A stretch of 64,000 nucleotides of DNA from Alphaproteobacteria bacterium (GTDB lineage Bacteria; Pseudomonadota; Alphaproteobacteria; WRAU01; Hepatincolaceae): assembly GCA_009780035.1 (NCBI GenBank), contig WRAU01000003.1:113945-177944 (forward strand). Direction: 5' to 3'. Positions 34,572 to 43,557 of this stretch are shown here, piece by piece. Made by a program: the position numbers and the translations under genes. The notes beneath the pieces were generated by a model. That model was not told where the DNA came from. It saw only the letters and a program-made list of their open reading frames with translations, and did not search any database. How positions within the stretch are numbered: position 1 is the stretch's first letter; each line of letters starts with the position of its first letter.

Positions 34572-35255
34572 TTATAACCATTTAGAGTTTTTGATTTTTG
34601 CCATAAAACTCTTATGATTTTCTATTTCTGCGGCGGTTAAATTAAATTTTCTATAAGGAAAATTGCTATTATCATACGATAATATTTTTCCCAGCGCAAC
34701 ATTATCTATGCTAGAAAATTCTGAATCAAACATGCTTTTTTGCCCGCCAATTAGTTTAATATATACTTCTCCTAAGAGTTTTGTATCAATTAATGCTCCA
34801 TGATGATCTTTACGGGAAGCTAAATCAATACCGAATCTTTTACACAAAATATCAAGGCTGTTTCTTTGCCCGGGAAATTTATCCTGTGCCATTTTTAAAG
34901 TATCAATAAATCTTGAGGGATTAATAATTTCCTGCTGCGCTTTTTTAAGTTCGGCATTAACGAAATTCATATCAAACTTAGCATTATGCGCAATAACTTC
35001 ACTGTCGCCTACAAAATTTAAAAATTCTGCTGCAATATCGGTAAATATTGGAGAATCTTTAACCATTTCATTGGTTATGCCATGAACTTTAGTAGTTTCC
35101 TCGGGAATATCTCTTTGTGGATTAATGTAGTAATGAAATTCTGCCTTCATAGTTTTATCTTCAAGAATTTCTACACAGGCTAATTCTACAACTCTGTCGT
35201 CTCTATCGTAATAAAATCCTGTAGTTTCCACATCCAGTAAAATTTTCCTACTCAC
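34572..35255 (-). CDS. dnaQ: DNA polymerase III epsilon subunit (proofreading exonuclease)
   Basis: This 3'-5' exonuclease of the DEDDh type has 227 residues. Exo I is LLDVETTGFYYDRDDRVVE (Asp and Glu near residue 8), Exo II is VIAHNAKFDMNFVNAEL, and Exo III is DHHGALIDTKLLGEVYI with the catalytic His. The start overlaps coaE by 8 nt. Confidence 0.96.
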   Translation of the reverse strand: MSRKILLDVETTGFYYDRDDRVVELACVEILEDKTMKAEFHYYINPQRDIPEETTKVHGITNEMVKDSPIFTDIAAEFLNFVGDSEVIAHNAKFDMNFVNAELKKAQQEIINPSRFIDTLKMAQDKFPGQRNSLDILCKRFGIDLASRKDHHGALIDTKLLGEVYIKLIGGQKSMFDSEFSSIDNVALGKILSYDNSNFPYRKFNLTAAEIENHKSFMAKIKNSKWL

Positions 35256-35838
35256 CTTTAATTTCCTTAATAATTTTTATAACTTCCTCTTTTATATTTT
35301 CTACGGAATTATCCGTATCTATAATATAATTAAACAGCTTGCTTTCATAATTTGCAAGATACTGTTTATTCATTATTTTTGTCAAGTCTGCCATATCAAT
35401 TTTAGACCTATTCATTACCCTTGCAATTTGGGTTTCTTTTTTACACTTTACTAAGATAGTTATATCACACAACTCATTAATTTTTGATTCAAAAAGCAGT
35501 GGAACTTCTAAAAGTAAAAATTTTCTGCATAAAATTTTAGAAGTAAAAATAAGTTTTTTAATTTTATCTACCACAAAAGGAAAATAAATACTTTCCAACA
35601 CAACGATATTTTTTTCGTAATCTTTAAATAATATTTCCTTAAGAATATTTTTATTTAATTTACCATTTATAATACTTTGCGGAAAATACTGCTGAATTTC
35701 AGCAATAACCTTTTTATGGCTGTTTAATTCTGCCACATAGGAATCACTATCAAAATATGGGAATCCCCTTTCCTTAAATATTTTAGAAACGGTAGATTTT
35801 CCCGATCCGATATATCCGGTTATGCCAATAATCTTCAT
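35248..35838 (-). CDS. coaE: Dephospho-CoA kinase
   Basis: CoaE phosphorylates dephospho-CoA in the last step of CoA synthesis. The 196-residue protein opens with the P-loop GYIGSGKSTVSKIF and has PYFDSDSYVAEL, LLLEVPLLFES and RSKIDMADLTKIM. It overlaps aroE by 4 nt (ATGA) and dnaQ by 8 nt. Confidence 0.95.
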   Translation of the reverse strand: MKIIGITGYIGSGKSTVSKIFKERGFPYFDSDSYVAELNSHKKVIAEIQQYFPQSIINGKLNKNILKEILFKDYEKNIVVLESIYFPFVVDKIKKLIFTSKILCRKFLLLEVPLLFESKINELCDITILVKCKKETQIARVMNRSKIDMADLTKIMNKQYLANYESKLFNYIIDTDNSVENIKEEVIKIIKEIKGE

Positions 35839-36566
35839 TTCTTTATAAACTCTAGCAGTTGTTGATTGATTTCGGGAAGTATGCCGAAAAATTTCTCAAA
35901 ATTATATTTAGCCTGCGATAACAGCATATATAAACCATCTATCTGCTGCATTCCTGTATCTTTATTATGATAATAATTAAGGTCGTAGTAAATGGTTTTG
36001 TTATTATTCTTCGGCTTTACCTGCTGCAAAATTTCAGCAAAAGGCAGAGTAGTTGCATTAAATATAATATCAAATTCTATATTATCTTGGTAATTGCTTA
36101 TATTAAAATCTGCAATTATTTTAGCAGCTTTTTCTTGTGTGCGATTGTAAATAAAAATATTTTTTGCAGAATCTTTTAAAGAATACGCCACTGCTCTCGC
36201 CGCACCGCCTGCCCCTAGAATTAAAATATTTTTATTGGCTGTATGGATGTTATAATATTGATAGCTGTCTAGCAATCCTAAATAATCTGTATTATAGCCG
36301 ATATTATCTGCTACTAAATTAACCGATTTTATTAACTGCACCTCTGGTGATAGTTTCTTTAAAAACGGAATTATTTTTTCTTTATATGGCTTGGTAATGT
36401 TAAAACCTTTATAATTACTAAAAACATTAGGAGTTAATTCTGCTATATCTATTAAATTATAACTAGCTGTAATGTTATATCCCTTAAACCAATAATTATA
36501 AATTTTAGGTGAAAGAGAGTAAGAAATATTATATCCTAAAAGCCCAAAAGAAAGATTTTTCTGCAA
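35835..36566 (-). CDS. aroE: Shikimate dehydrogenase
   Basis: AroE reduces 3-dehydroshikimate with NADPH. Of 243 residues, the N-terminus has YSLSPKIYNYWF (the SxS substrate motif), NITKPYKEKIIPFL carries the catalytic Lys, and ILGAGGAARAVAYSL is the nucleotide-binding loop. The protein is slightly shorter than most (about 270). The start is TTG at 36566; the nearest upstream ATG runs into a stop at once. It is the last minus-strand gene before the putative origin. Confidence 0.93.
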   Translation of the reverse strand: MQKNLSFGLLGYNISYSLSPKIYNYWFKGYNITASYNLIDIAELTPNVFSNYKGFNITKPYKEKIIPFLKKLSPEVQLIKSVNLVADNIGYNTDYLGLLDSYQYYNIHTANKNILILGAGGAARAVAYSLKDSAKNIFIYNRTQEKAAKIIADFNISNYQDNIEFDIIFNATTLPFAEILQQVKPKNNNKTIYYDLNYYHNKDTGMQQIDGLYMLLSQAKYNFEKFFGILPEINQQLLEFIKK

Positions 36567-36874
36567 AATTAATAACTCATGTATAAATTGTTAATAAATC
36601 TGTTAGTAGTTTTTTCAGCATTTCTATGCACTGAAATCATTATTTTAATTAACAGACTTACTAACATGTTAATTAATTATAAACACAAATTTAATAAGAT
36701 GAAAATTTCTTTATTTACAAGACATTTAAGATTTATAAGTTTGTTAATAAACTGTTAATTAAAATTAAATATATGAATCTACAGGCTATATTACTATTAC
36801 TACTTTATAATAAATAAAATATATATAATTATAGTTTTTGAAATAGTATAAAAAATCTTAAATATACTTTCTTT

Positions 36875-36900
36875 TTTACATTATTAATTAATAATGTAAA
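36875..36900. repeat. 26-bp perfect palindrome
   Basis: The half-site TTTACATTATTAA is followed directly by its exact reverse complement with no loop. It could be a protein-binding site in the origin region or a cruciform. Confidence 0.7.
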
Positions 36901-36933
36901 CCATTACACAATCAATTATTTGTATAACAATTT

Positions 36934-36964
36934 TATGGATACCTGCTTTTACCGGTATGACGAT
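36934..36964. repeat. REP-like palindrome (family B), intergenic copy
   Basis: ATGGATACCTGC-TTTT-ACCGGTATGACG is the same unit as at 33.84 and 57.92 kb, with arms GGATACC and GGTATGAC pairing imperfectly. Confidence 0.7.
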
Positions 36965-37035
36965 TTTGTTTATCTTTTCTATAAGATTATTACAGAACAT
37001 GCCATAGAGGCTTAGATATAAATTCTTAATTATTA

Positions 37036-37422
37036 TTACTTAGAATCTTCTTCTTCCTCTATTGGTTCCCATAATTCTAACTTATTACCGTCTAAATCTA
37101 AGATATGAGCAAATTTCCCATAAGGATATTCATCAATGCCATCAACAATTTCAACGCCGTTTGCTTTTAATTCCTCTAGCAATGATGCTAAATTTTCTAC
37201 ACGATAATTAACCATATAATTTTGATTGTTAGCAAATTCTTTGCCAGACACAAACCACACGGTCTGCCCTATACTTTTAGAATCTTCCATTTCCCGCCAT
37301 TTAAAAATGTGTCCCCATTCGCCTTTAGGAATTCCTAAATGTTTTTCATACCAATCCTTAGATTTCTCTGCCTCTGGGGAATTAAAAAATACTCCGCCTA
37401 TACCTGTTACTTTTTTCGCCAT
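37036..37422 (-). CDS. VOC-superfamily (glyoxalase-like) protein
   Basis: The 128-residue protein has the betaalphabetabetabeta repeats of the vicinal oxygen chelate fold: GIGGVFFNSPEAEKSKDWYE at the start and AHILDLDGNKLELWEPIEE at the end, the latter with the typical metal-site Glu. It could be a dioxygenase, isomerase or resistance protein; the substrate is not visible. It lies between the origin candidate and divergently transcribed rho. Confidence 0.8.
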   Translation of the reverse strand: MAKKVTGIGGVFFNSPEAEKSKDWYEKHLGIPKGEWGHIFKWREMEDSKSIGQTVWFVSGKEFANNQNYMVNYRVENLASLLEELKANGVEIVDGIDEYPYGKFAHILDLDGNKLELWEPIEEEEDSK

Positions 37423-37567
37423 AATGTTTTTTCCTTTGATTAGATTTTAACAGTATCATTATACAATTTTTATCTTGATTTTTTAAAATAATTATTTATT
37501 ATACAAGTGATGTTTACATCAACCTAAATTTTCAAAAACTTTCAAAAATTATTCAAGAGAACCATAT

Positions 37568-38839
37568 ATGAATATTGATATAAAAAATCTTGCTGAACTT
37601 AAAAGCAGTTCTTTAGCTGGATTAATAGACTTTGCAAAACAAATAGAAATAGAGAATCCAGCGGATTTAAGAAAACAAGATTTAATGTTTTCTATTCTTA
37701 AAAAATTATCTGAAAAAGAAATTACCATTGTCGGACAAGGAGTTTTAGAAGTTCTTGCCGATGGTTATGGCTTTCTTCGCAGCAGTGAAGCCAACTATTT
37801 ACCGGGACCAGATGATATTTATGTAAGCCCGAATCAAATTCGTAAAATGGGCTTAAAAACTGGAGATACTGTTGAAGGCGAAATTAGGTCGCCTAAGGAT
37901 AGTGAAAAATATTTTGCTCTTTCTAAAGTTAATCTTGTAAATTTCCAAGACCCACAAGCCCTAAAACAAAGAATTAATTTTGATAATTTAACGCCGCTTT
38001 ATCCAGACGAGCGTTTGCAAATGGAAGTAATTAATGCTTCTGCCAAAGATTATACAGGACGAATCCTAGACTTAATAACCCCTATAGGAAAAGGGCAAAG
38101 AGCATTAGTAGTAGCCCCTCCGCGCACCGGCAAAACTGTAATGCTGCAGAATATTGCTAATTCTATATCCTCTAATCACCCAGAATGCTATTTAATTGTT
38201 TTGCTGATTGATGAAAGACCAGAGGAAGTTACCGATATGACAAGGTCGGTTAAGGGCGAAGTAATTAGTTCAACCTTTGATGAACCAGCTACACGGCATG
38301 TGCAAGTAGCAGAAATGGTGCTGGAAAAAGCCAAAAGACTAGTTGAAAATAAAAAAGATGTGGTGATTCTGCTGGATTCTATCACGCGGCTTGCCCGTGC
38401 ATACAACACTGTTGTGCCTTCAAGCGGCAAAGTTTTAACAGGCGGAGTTGATGCCAATGCTTTGCAAAAACCTAAAAGATTCTTTGGTGCAGCTAGAAAT
38501 ATTGAAGACGGCGGATCTTTAACTATAATTTCAACTGCTCTTGTGGAAACTGGCAGCAGAATGGATGAAGTAATTTTTGAAGAATTTAAAGGCACAGGCA
38601 ATGCAGAAATTGTGCTGGATAGAAAACTAGCTGATAAAAGAACCTTCCCGTCTATAGATATTACAAAATCTGGTACAAGGAAAGAAGAATTATTGCTAGA
38701 TGAAGCTACTTTGCAGCGCATGTGGATTTTAAGAAGAATCTTAATACAAATGGGCGCAAACGATGCTATAGAGTTTTTACTTGATAAAATGAAACTTTAT
38801 AAAAACAATGATGAATTCTTCCAAAATATGAACTCATAA
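37568..38839 (+). CDS. rho: Transcription termination factor Rho
   Basis: Rho is the hexameric RNA helicase that ends transcription. The 423-residue protein has the N-terminal helical and cold-shock RNA-binding domain ([15 protein letters not shown]), Walker [13 protein letters not shown] (about 178-189), Walker [17 protein letters not shown] and the Q-loop region [32 protein letters not shown] precedes the ATG. It is the first gene to the right of the origin candidate on the plus strand after the VOC gene. Confidence 0.98.
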   Translation: MNIDIKNLAELKSSSLAGLIDFAKQIEIENPADLRKQDLMFSILKKLSEKEITIVGQGVLEVLADGYGFLRSSEANYLPGPDDIYVSPNQIRKMGLKTGDTVEGEIRSPKDSEKYFALSKVNLVNFQDPQALKQRINFDNLTPLYPDERLQMEVINASAKDYTGRILDLITPIGKGQRALVVAPPRTGKTVMLQNIANSISSNHPECYLIVLLIDERPEEVTDMTRSVKGEVISSTFDEPATRHVQVAEMVLEKAKRLVENKKDVVILLDSITRLARAYNTVVPSSGKVLTGGVDANALQKPKRFFGAARNIEDGGSLTIISTALVETGSRMDEVIFEEFKGTGNAEIVLDRKLADKRTFPSIDITKSGTRKEELLLDEATLQRMWILRRILIQMGANDAIEFLLDKMKLYKNNDEFFQNMNS

Positions 38840-38850
38840 AATGCTCCGCT

Positions 38851-38898
38851 CCATCATGTCGTTGCAAAGCGGCATCTATTTGCAGAGTATTGCAACTG
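38851..38898. repeat. REP-like palindrome (family B), intergenic copy
   Basis: CATCATGTCGTTGC-AAA-GCGGCATCTATTTGCAG aligns with the copy at 57.92 kb, including the second small stem TTGCA...TGCAA. It fills most of the rho-mnmE gap. Confidence 0.7.
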
Positions 38899-38910
38899 TA
38901 AAATAATAAC

Positions 38911-40245
38911 ATGCTAAAAAACACTATTTATGCTTTATCTACCCCTTTTATATCTTCTGCGATTGCGATTGTGAGAGTTAGTGGTAGTGAAGCATTAAAT
39001 AGTTTGCGTTTAATTGCGAAAAGGGAAAACTGGACATCTCATAAAGCCAGCCATTGCAATATTTATGATAAAAATGGGGAAGTTTTAGATAATGCTCTTG
39101 TGCTTTATTTTGAGGAAGGTAAAAGCTATACCGGCGAGATTCTTGTGGAGTATCATATTCATGGCTCTACAGCAGTTATTAAAGACTTGTTGCAGACGCT
39201 TTCAACAATGCCCGGTCATCGTATGGCTTTGGCTGGCGAATTTACCCGCCGTGCCCTAGAAAATGGACGGCTGGATTTAATTCAAGCCGAAGGCATTGCC
39301 GATTTAATTGCTGCTGAAACTACCATGCAAAGAAAACAGTCGCTGCGGGAGCTGCAAGGTGAGGTTGGCAGTAGGTATTTAGAATGGGGTGAGTTGCTGA
39401 AAGAAACTCTTGCCCTTGTTGAATCAACTATAGATTTTTCCGATGAAGATATTCCAGCGGAAACCTTTACTATTGCCAATAATAATATGGCTTCACTAAT
39501 AGTTCAAATGGAAAAAGAAATCCAAAATGGCAAAAAGGCAAAAAAGCTGCGTGAAGGCATTTCTATAGCAATTTTAGGCAGCCCTAATGTGGGGAAATCT
39601 TCGCTGATTAATTATTTATCCCAGAAAGATGTAGCGATTGTTTCTAATATTGCCGGTACTACTCGTGATGTTATAGAGGTTTTTTTAGATATAGGAGGTT
39701 TTCCTGTTGCAATTGCTGATACGGCAGGAATTAGGGAATCTGAGGATATTATAGAAAAAGAAGGGGTGAAGAGGGCAATTGCACAGGCAGAGACGGCAGA
39801 TATAAAAATTTTGATGCTAGATTCTACTGACCCCTCCCCCGTCATGCCGACGCAGCTCGGTATCTATATAGAGCAAAATACCTTCGTGTTAATTAATAAA
39901 ATTGATGTGAATCCCACAGTTATACCTCCGCAAGTCGGCAGCCGCCATTACCTAGTATCAGTAAAAAACGGCACGGGCTTAGCCGATTTTGAAAAAGACT
40001 TAACCGCAGAATTAGCTAAAATTACTGCCTTACATGAAAATCCTATAGTTTTGCAAGAAAGACACAATGAAATTATGCAACACTGTCTTAATGAATTGCA
40101 ATTAGCTTTAGAAAATAATTATGATACAATAATTTGTGCCTTTCATCTAAGGGCTGCCCTAAATAATATCGGCAAAATATTAGGCAAAACCGATATTGAA
40201 GAAATACTAGACATAATTTTCGGGAGATTTTGCATTGGGAAATAG
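38911..40245 (+). CDS. mnmE: tRNA uridine-5-carboxymethylaminomethyl GTPase MnmE, with REP-derived insertions
   Basis: With MnmG, MnmE modifies U34 of tRNAs. The 444-residue protein has the N-terminal folate-binding domain (STPFISSAIAIVRVSG; ALAGEFTRRALENGRLDL), G1 GSPNVGKSSLI, G2 IAGTTRD, G3 DTAGIRE and G4 NKID, and ends with the catalytic FCIGK. Two short stretches flanking G4, PSPVMPTQLG (about 309-318) and NPTVIPPQVG (about 334-343), are encoded by copies of the family B palindrome and have no counterpart in ordinary MnmE. The frame is kept, so the enzyme probably works. Confidence 0.96.
   Translation: MLKNTIYALSTPFISSAIAIVRVSGSEALNSLRLIAKRENWTSHKASHCNIYDKNGEVLDNALVLYFEEGKSYTGEILVEYHIHGSTAVIKDLLQTLSTMPGHRMALAGEFTRRALENGRLDLIQAEGIADLIAAETTMQRKQSLRELQGEVGSRYLEWGELLKETLALVESTIDFSDEDIPAETFTIANNNMASLIVQMEKEIQNGKKAKKLREGISIAILGSPNVGKSSLINYLSQKDVAIVSNIAGTTRDVIEVFLDIGGFPVAIADTAGIRESEDIIEKEGVKRAIAQAETADIKILMLDSTDPSPVMPTQLGIYIEQNTFVLINKIDVNPTVIPPQVGSRHYLVSVKNGTGLADFEKDLTAELAKITALHENPIVLQERHNEIMQHCLNELQLALENNYDTIICAFHLRAALNNIGKILGKTDIEEILDIIFGRFCIGK
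39840..39942 (+). repeat. Two family B palindromes inserted in frame in mnmE
   Basis: GTCATGCCGACGCAGCTCGG (from 39841) and GTTATACCTCCGCAAGTCGG (from 39919) align with each other and with the intergenic copies (GTCATACC...GGTATCC). ATGCCGA / TCGGTAT still pairs in the first; the second is more decayed. They encode similar peptides on each side of the G4 motif. Confidence 0.65.
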
Positions 40246-40249
40246 TAGT

Positions 40250-41791
40250 GTGAGTAAATCTATTTTGAAAACCTTTTTTACTTATATTATTAATGACATA
40301 ATAGAAAATAAAAAAAGTCATATTTTTTTATTAATATTTCTAGCTGTAGTTTTTTGCTCTTTTAAATTTATTTTGGCACATGATGATTTAATGTATTATT
40401 ATGGTGTAGTAATTTTATATTCTGATTTTTATTATAGATTTATTTATGAAAATAGAATATTTTACCCATTAATTGTTTACATAATCAATAGTCTATATTT
40501 ATCTCCAAAAATTATTTTATTATTTGGTTTTATACTATTTTATATTAATAATTTTATTTTAATTAAATTATTTTTTCCTAAAATAACAAAAATATCTTAT
40601 ATATTTTTATCTTTATTGTTAGCAGTAAATCCGCTTAATTTTTATACAATAAGATGGTCTACTACATTTTTTGGTATCCAGCTTGCTATATTTGTTTTAT
40701 TTTTTTCTTATTATTTATTTACACAAACTAATCTTAAATTATATTTAAAGTTATTTATTTCATCTTTAGCCATATGGTTTTCATTGAGTTTAATGCCTGT
40801 GATATTTTATATTTATATAACGGTATTATTTTTATCTGTATTTTGGAAATTTTTATTAAGCAATGAATTAAATCTAAAAAAAATAATTAAAGACAATTAT
40901 CTTCATATATCATACATCTTATTAGGTATTGCAATTTTTTATATTGTAGATAAGTTATTATTATTTTATTTTCATGGCACTCATAATTATAGTGGGAGGG
41001 GAGAGTATTATCCTGTAGATAGTTTCAACCTTCTTTTTTTTAGGATAAATAATACATTCTTAGTTCTTAAACAAGTTCTTCCTATACATTTTTATTCTAT
41101 AATAATATTGAATGTATTATTTTTATCATATAACATTTATACAAAAAAAACATACATACTTCCGATTACTTTTTTCGTCTTCATTTGTGTTTTATTATTT
41201 ATTCCTTTTACAACTGATATTCTTTTAGATGTAGGTGGAACTTTGGTAAGGTTTAATAGCCTTCATTACATAATGGCTGTTTTATTTATGTTAGCTATAA
41301 ATATTTTTAATAAGTATTTTGTGAAAGTAATTCTATTTGTTTTATCTATTTATATTTTAATGTCTGTTGGTTTAATTGATCGCTATTCTAAAATTCTTGC
41401 AGACCAATTTAGAATAAATACCTCTATTTATGATAATATTCAGTTAGAAAGCACTAAATTTGATGTGAATGGTAATACAAAAATCTATATTTATGGTAGA
41501 TTGCCTAGTTATTTGTTTGGATTGACAGAAAAAAGAGATATAGCATTATTGCGTATATTTGGTTATTATCCAGATATAGGAGATTGGTCTAAATTTTATT
41601 ATCAATTACCATTTTTGTTAAAACACATAGGATATTCTAATGTTGAGCATTTGTTTAATGACAATATTGATAAAGAATTAAGAAATATTATTGATGATAA
41701 AACCTTAAAAGGGATTATTTATCCTAAAGAAGGTTCTATTTTTGAATATAAAGGTAATATTTATGTTATCTTCTCTAAAGATAACAACTAG
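40250..41791 (+). CDS. Polytopic membrane protein, probable GT-C-type glycosyltransferase
   Basis: This product of about 513 residues has around ten to eleven hydrophobic segments and a soluble C-terminal part of about 120 residues (NTKIYIYGRLPSYLFGL...). An acidic pair DD in LAHDDLMYYYG after the first membrane segment is where GT-C enzymes carry catalytic or metal-binding acids. It heads a set with GtrB/GtrA homologues, where such proteins transfer glycosyl groups from undecaprenyl phosphate to surface glycan. GTG at 40250 follows the mnmE stop; a TTG at 40235 would overlap it. Base composition is more AT-rich than in mnmE. The specific family is not recognised. Confidence 0.6.
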   Translation: MSKSILKTFFTYIINDIIENKKSHIFLLIFLAVVFCSFKFILAHDDLMYYYGVVILYSDFYYRFIYENRIFYPLIVYIINSLYLSPKIILLFGFILFYINNFILIKLFFPKITKISYIFLSLLLAVNPLNFYTIRWSTTFFGIQLAIFVLFFSYYLFTQTNLKLYLKLFISSLAIWFSLSLMPVIFYIYITVLFLSVFWKFLLSNELNLKKIIKDNYLHISYILLGIAIFYIVDKLLLFYFHGTHNYSGRGEYYPVDSFNLLFFRINNTFLVLKQVLPIHFYSIIILNVLFLSYNIYTKKTYILPITFFVFICVLLFIPFTTDILLDVGGTLVRFNSLHYIMAVLFMLAINIFNKYFVKVILFVLSIYILMSVGLIDRYSKILADQFRINTSIYDNIQLESTKFDVNGNTKIYIYGRLPSYLFGLTEKRDIALLRIFGYYPDIGDWSKFYYQLPFLLKHIGYSNVEHLFNDNIDKELRNIIDDKTLKGIIYPKEGSIFEYKGNIYVIFSKDNN

Positions 41792-41817
41792 TTAGATCCT
41801 TGAAAGGAAGTGAGGAA

Positions 41818-43557
41818 ATGAAAGTAGTCTTAGATTATATAAATAAAAACATCAATTATGCAGCGTTATTCTTCTTGCCAATATTAGTTTTAGCCATAGG
41901 TAATTGGTATGTTGCTAGCAGTCATGTTTTTTGGGTTTATGATAGAATGGTCTATCATGATATGACAACCCAAATAATTCTTTGGCATAATTCCACTCTT
42001 GAGAGATTTTTAGCTGTTTATACAAGTGTATTATCTCAGGAATATAACAACTTTTTTACATTATTTTTATATCCATTTATTAATCCGTTTCCTTTTTCAA
42101 GACATCTTTTTATATCCAGTGTTTTATTGATATTTTTTATTCCAGCTATTCTTATTTTAAGGGTATTTTTAAAGAGTATATTGCATATAAAAAGTAATAT
42201 CCTTTTAGTTTATATAATCTTTTTAGCGATTATTTTTATGCCATTTTTAAATCCAACATTATCAGGTTGGATAGATATTTTTGGCTATATCCCGCTTCTG
42301 CTTTTTTATATAATGTATTTTAAATTGCCAATTGAGGAGAGAAACTATAAAACTATTATTCTAATGTCTTTCTTATTTTATATGCCTTTTTTAATTAGAA
42401 GGATATACATATATGAAATGATAACTTTTACTGTATTTGTAATTATTTGGGCTGCTTTTGATATTATTTATAATAAAAAATTTAATAAAACTTATATTAA
42501 AAATTGGATTTTAAAACATTTTGTTTTTGGTTTAGGTGTTATTGTTTTTGTTCTAATTTTTCAATCTAAACTTATTATACATGTAATTTTTACTTCTTAC
42601 TCAGCACTATATTCTAGCTATCAATATAATTTATATTACGAGCATTTCTTAAATTTATATAAGCAAATTGGTAAATATTTTTTAGGTATGGCTATTGTAG
42701 GAAGTATTTTAGGTATTTTTAGCCCTTATAGAAAAATAACTATATTTTTTACCTTTAGCGTTTCAGCAACTTTCTTTTTGTTTAATTTAACTCAATACAT
42801 GGATAATCAACATATTTTAGATACCATAGCATTAGGCATATTTGTTTTAAATGTTATTGCCATATTGTGTGTTAGTCATTATATAAAATTTCCTGTATTA
42901 AAAGCATTATTTTTAGCTGTAGTATTAATTGTTAATATTTTTGCATTTTTATCTAGCATGACGATAAGGCACTCAAAATTTTCAAAATATCTTATTGATA
43001 ATAAAGTTATTTCTAACTCCAATGTGAATCCTATTGTTGATCCAAATTTTGATGAAAAACTATCGTTAATAAATAAAATAAATAGTTTTGTGCCAGATAA
43101 CGAGAATTTTATGGTATTAACACATGGAGGGCGTATACTTCAAACTTATTTTATGAGCTATAGTTTTTATAATTTGCATACATATGATACACGAGCAGTA
43201 TGGGGTTCTATTCAAGATCTGAGGGATTTAATTAAAGATGCTTTTTTTAAGACCAAATATATAATAATGGAATCTACTGGTCAAAGTGAATTTAATAAGG
43301 AACAAAAAGTTGTTAGTATTCCCTTTAAAGAAATTACTCAATATAGAAATAATGTTGGCAAAGCATTCAGAAAAACAGACTTTAAGTTTATTACAAAAGA
43401 TGGTGTAGAAATTTGGATTTATGAAAAAACCAGACCATTTACAAAACAAGAAATACAAGATTTTTTAAATGAGTTTTATGAGTTTTACCCGCAATGGAAA
43501 GAGCTTTATAATAATAGAATAGAAGAATTTTATAACATGCAAGGTAATAATAAATGA
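41818..43557 (+). CDS. Polytopic membrane protein, probable GT-C-type glycosyltransferase
   Basis: The 579-residue protein has about eleven membrane segments followed by a C-terminal soluble domain (about 400-579). DRMVYHDM in the first periplasmic loop supplies acidic residues typical of GT-C catalysis. I chose the ATG at 41818, which has AAGGAAGTGAGG directly upstream. Its end overlaps the gtrB-like start by 4 nt (ATGA), so the two are translationally coupled; this suggests it uses the lipid-linked sugar made by GtrB. Confidence 0.62.
   Translation: MKVVLDYINKNINYAALFFLPILVLAIGNWYVASSHVFWVYDRMVYHDMTTQIILWHNSTLERFLAVYTSVLSQEYNNFFTLFLYPFINPFPFSRHLFISSVLLIFFIPAILILRVFLKSILHIKSNILLVYIIFLAIIFMPFLNPTLSGWIDIFGYIPLLLFYIMYFKLPIEERNYKTIILMSFLFYMPFLIRRIYIYEMITFTVFVIIWAAFDIIYNKKFNKTYIKNWILKHFVFGLGVIVFVLIFQSKLIIHVIFTSYSALYSSYQYNLYYEHFLNLYKQIGKYFLGMAIVGSILGIFSPYRKITIFFTFSVSATFFLFNLTQYMDNQHILDTIALGIFVLNVIAILCVSHYIKFPVLKALFLAVVLIVNIFAFLSSMTIRHSKFSKYLIDNKVISNSNVNPIVDPNFDEKLSLINKINSFVPDNENFMVLTHGGRILQTYFMSYSFYNLHTYDTRAVWGSIQDLRDLIKDAFFKTKYIIMESTGQSEFNKEQKVVSIPFKEITQYRNNVGKAFRKTDFKFITKDGVEIWIYEKTRPFTKQEIQDFLNEFYEFYPQWKELYNNRIEEFYNMQGNNK

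Larger units (their letters stand above)
36567..37035. other. Candidate chromosomal replication origin (oriC)
   Basis: This 469-bp non-coding gap is extremely AT-rich and lies at the point where genes switch from minus (left) to plus (right), between aroE-coaE-dnaQ and rho, where alphaproteobacterial origins are often found. It contains a perfect CtrA-type box TTAA-N7-TTAA (36744-36758), two related repeats (36588-36609 and, inverted, about 36647-36674), a 26-bp perfect palindrome (36875-36900), an AT-rich stretch (36800-36870), and only weak DnaA-box-like words such as TTATACAAA on the minus strand (36927-36919). A family B palindrome is at its right end. Assignment is inferred. Confidence 0.5.

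Noticed and set aside
38188..38721. Minus-strand 177-codon frame
   Set aside because: It is antisense to the conserved ATPase core of rho; codon structure follows rho.
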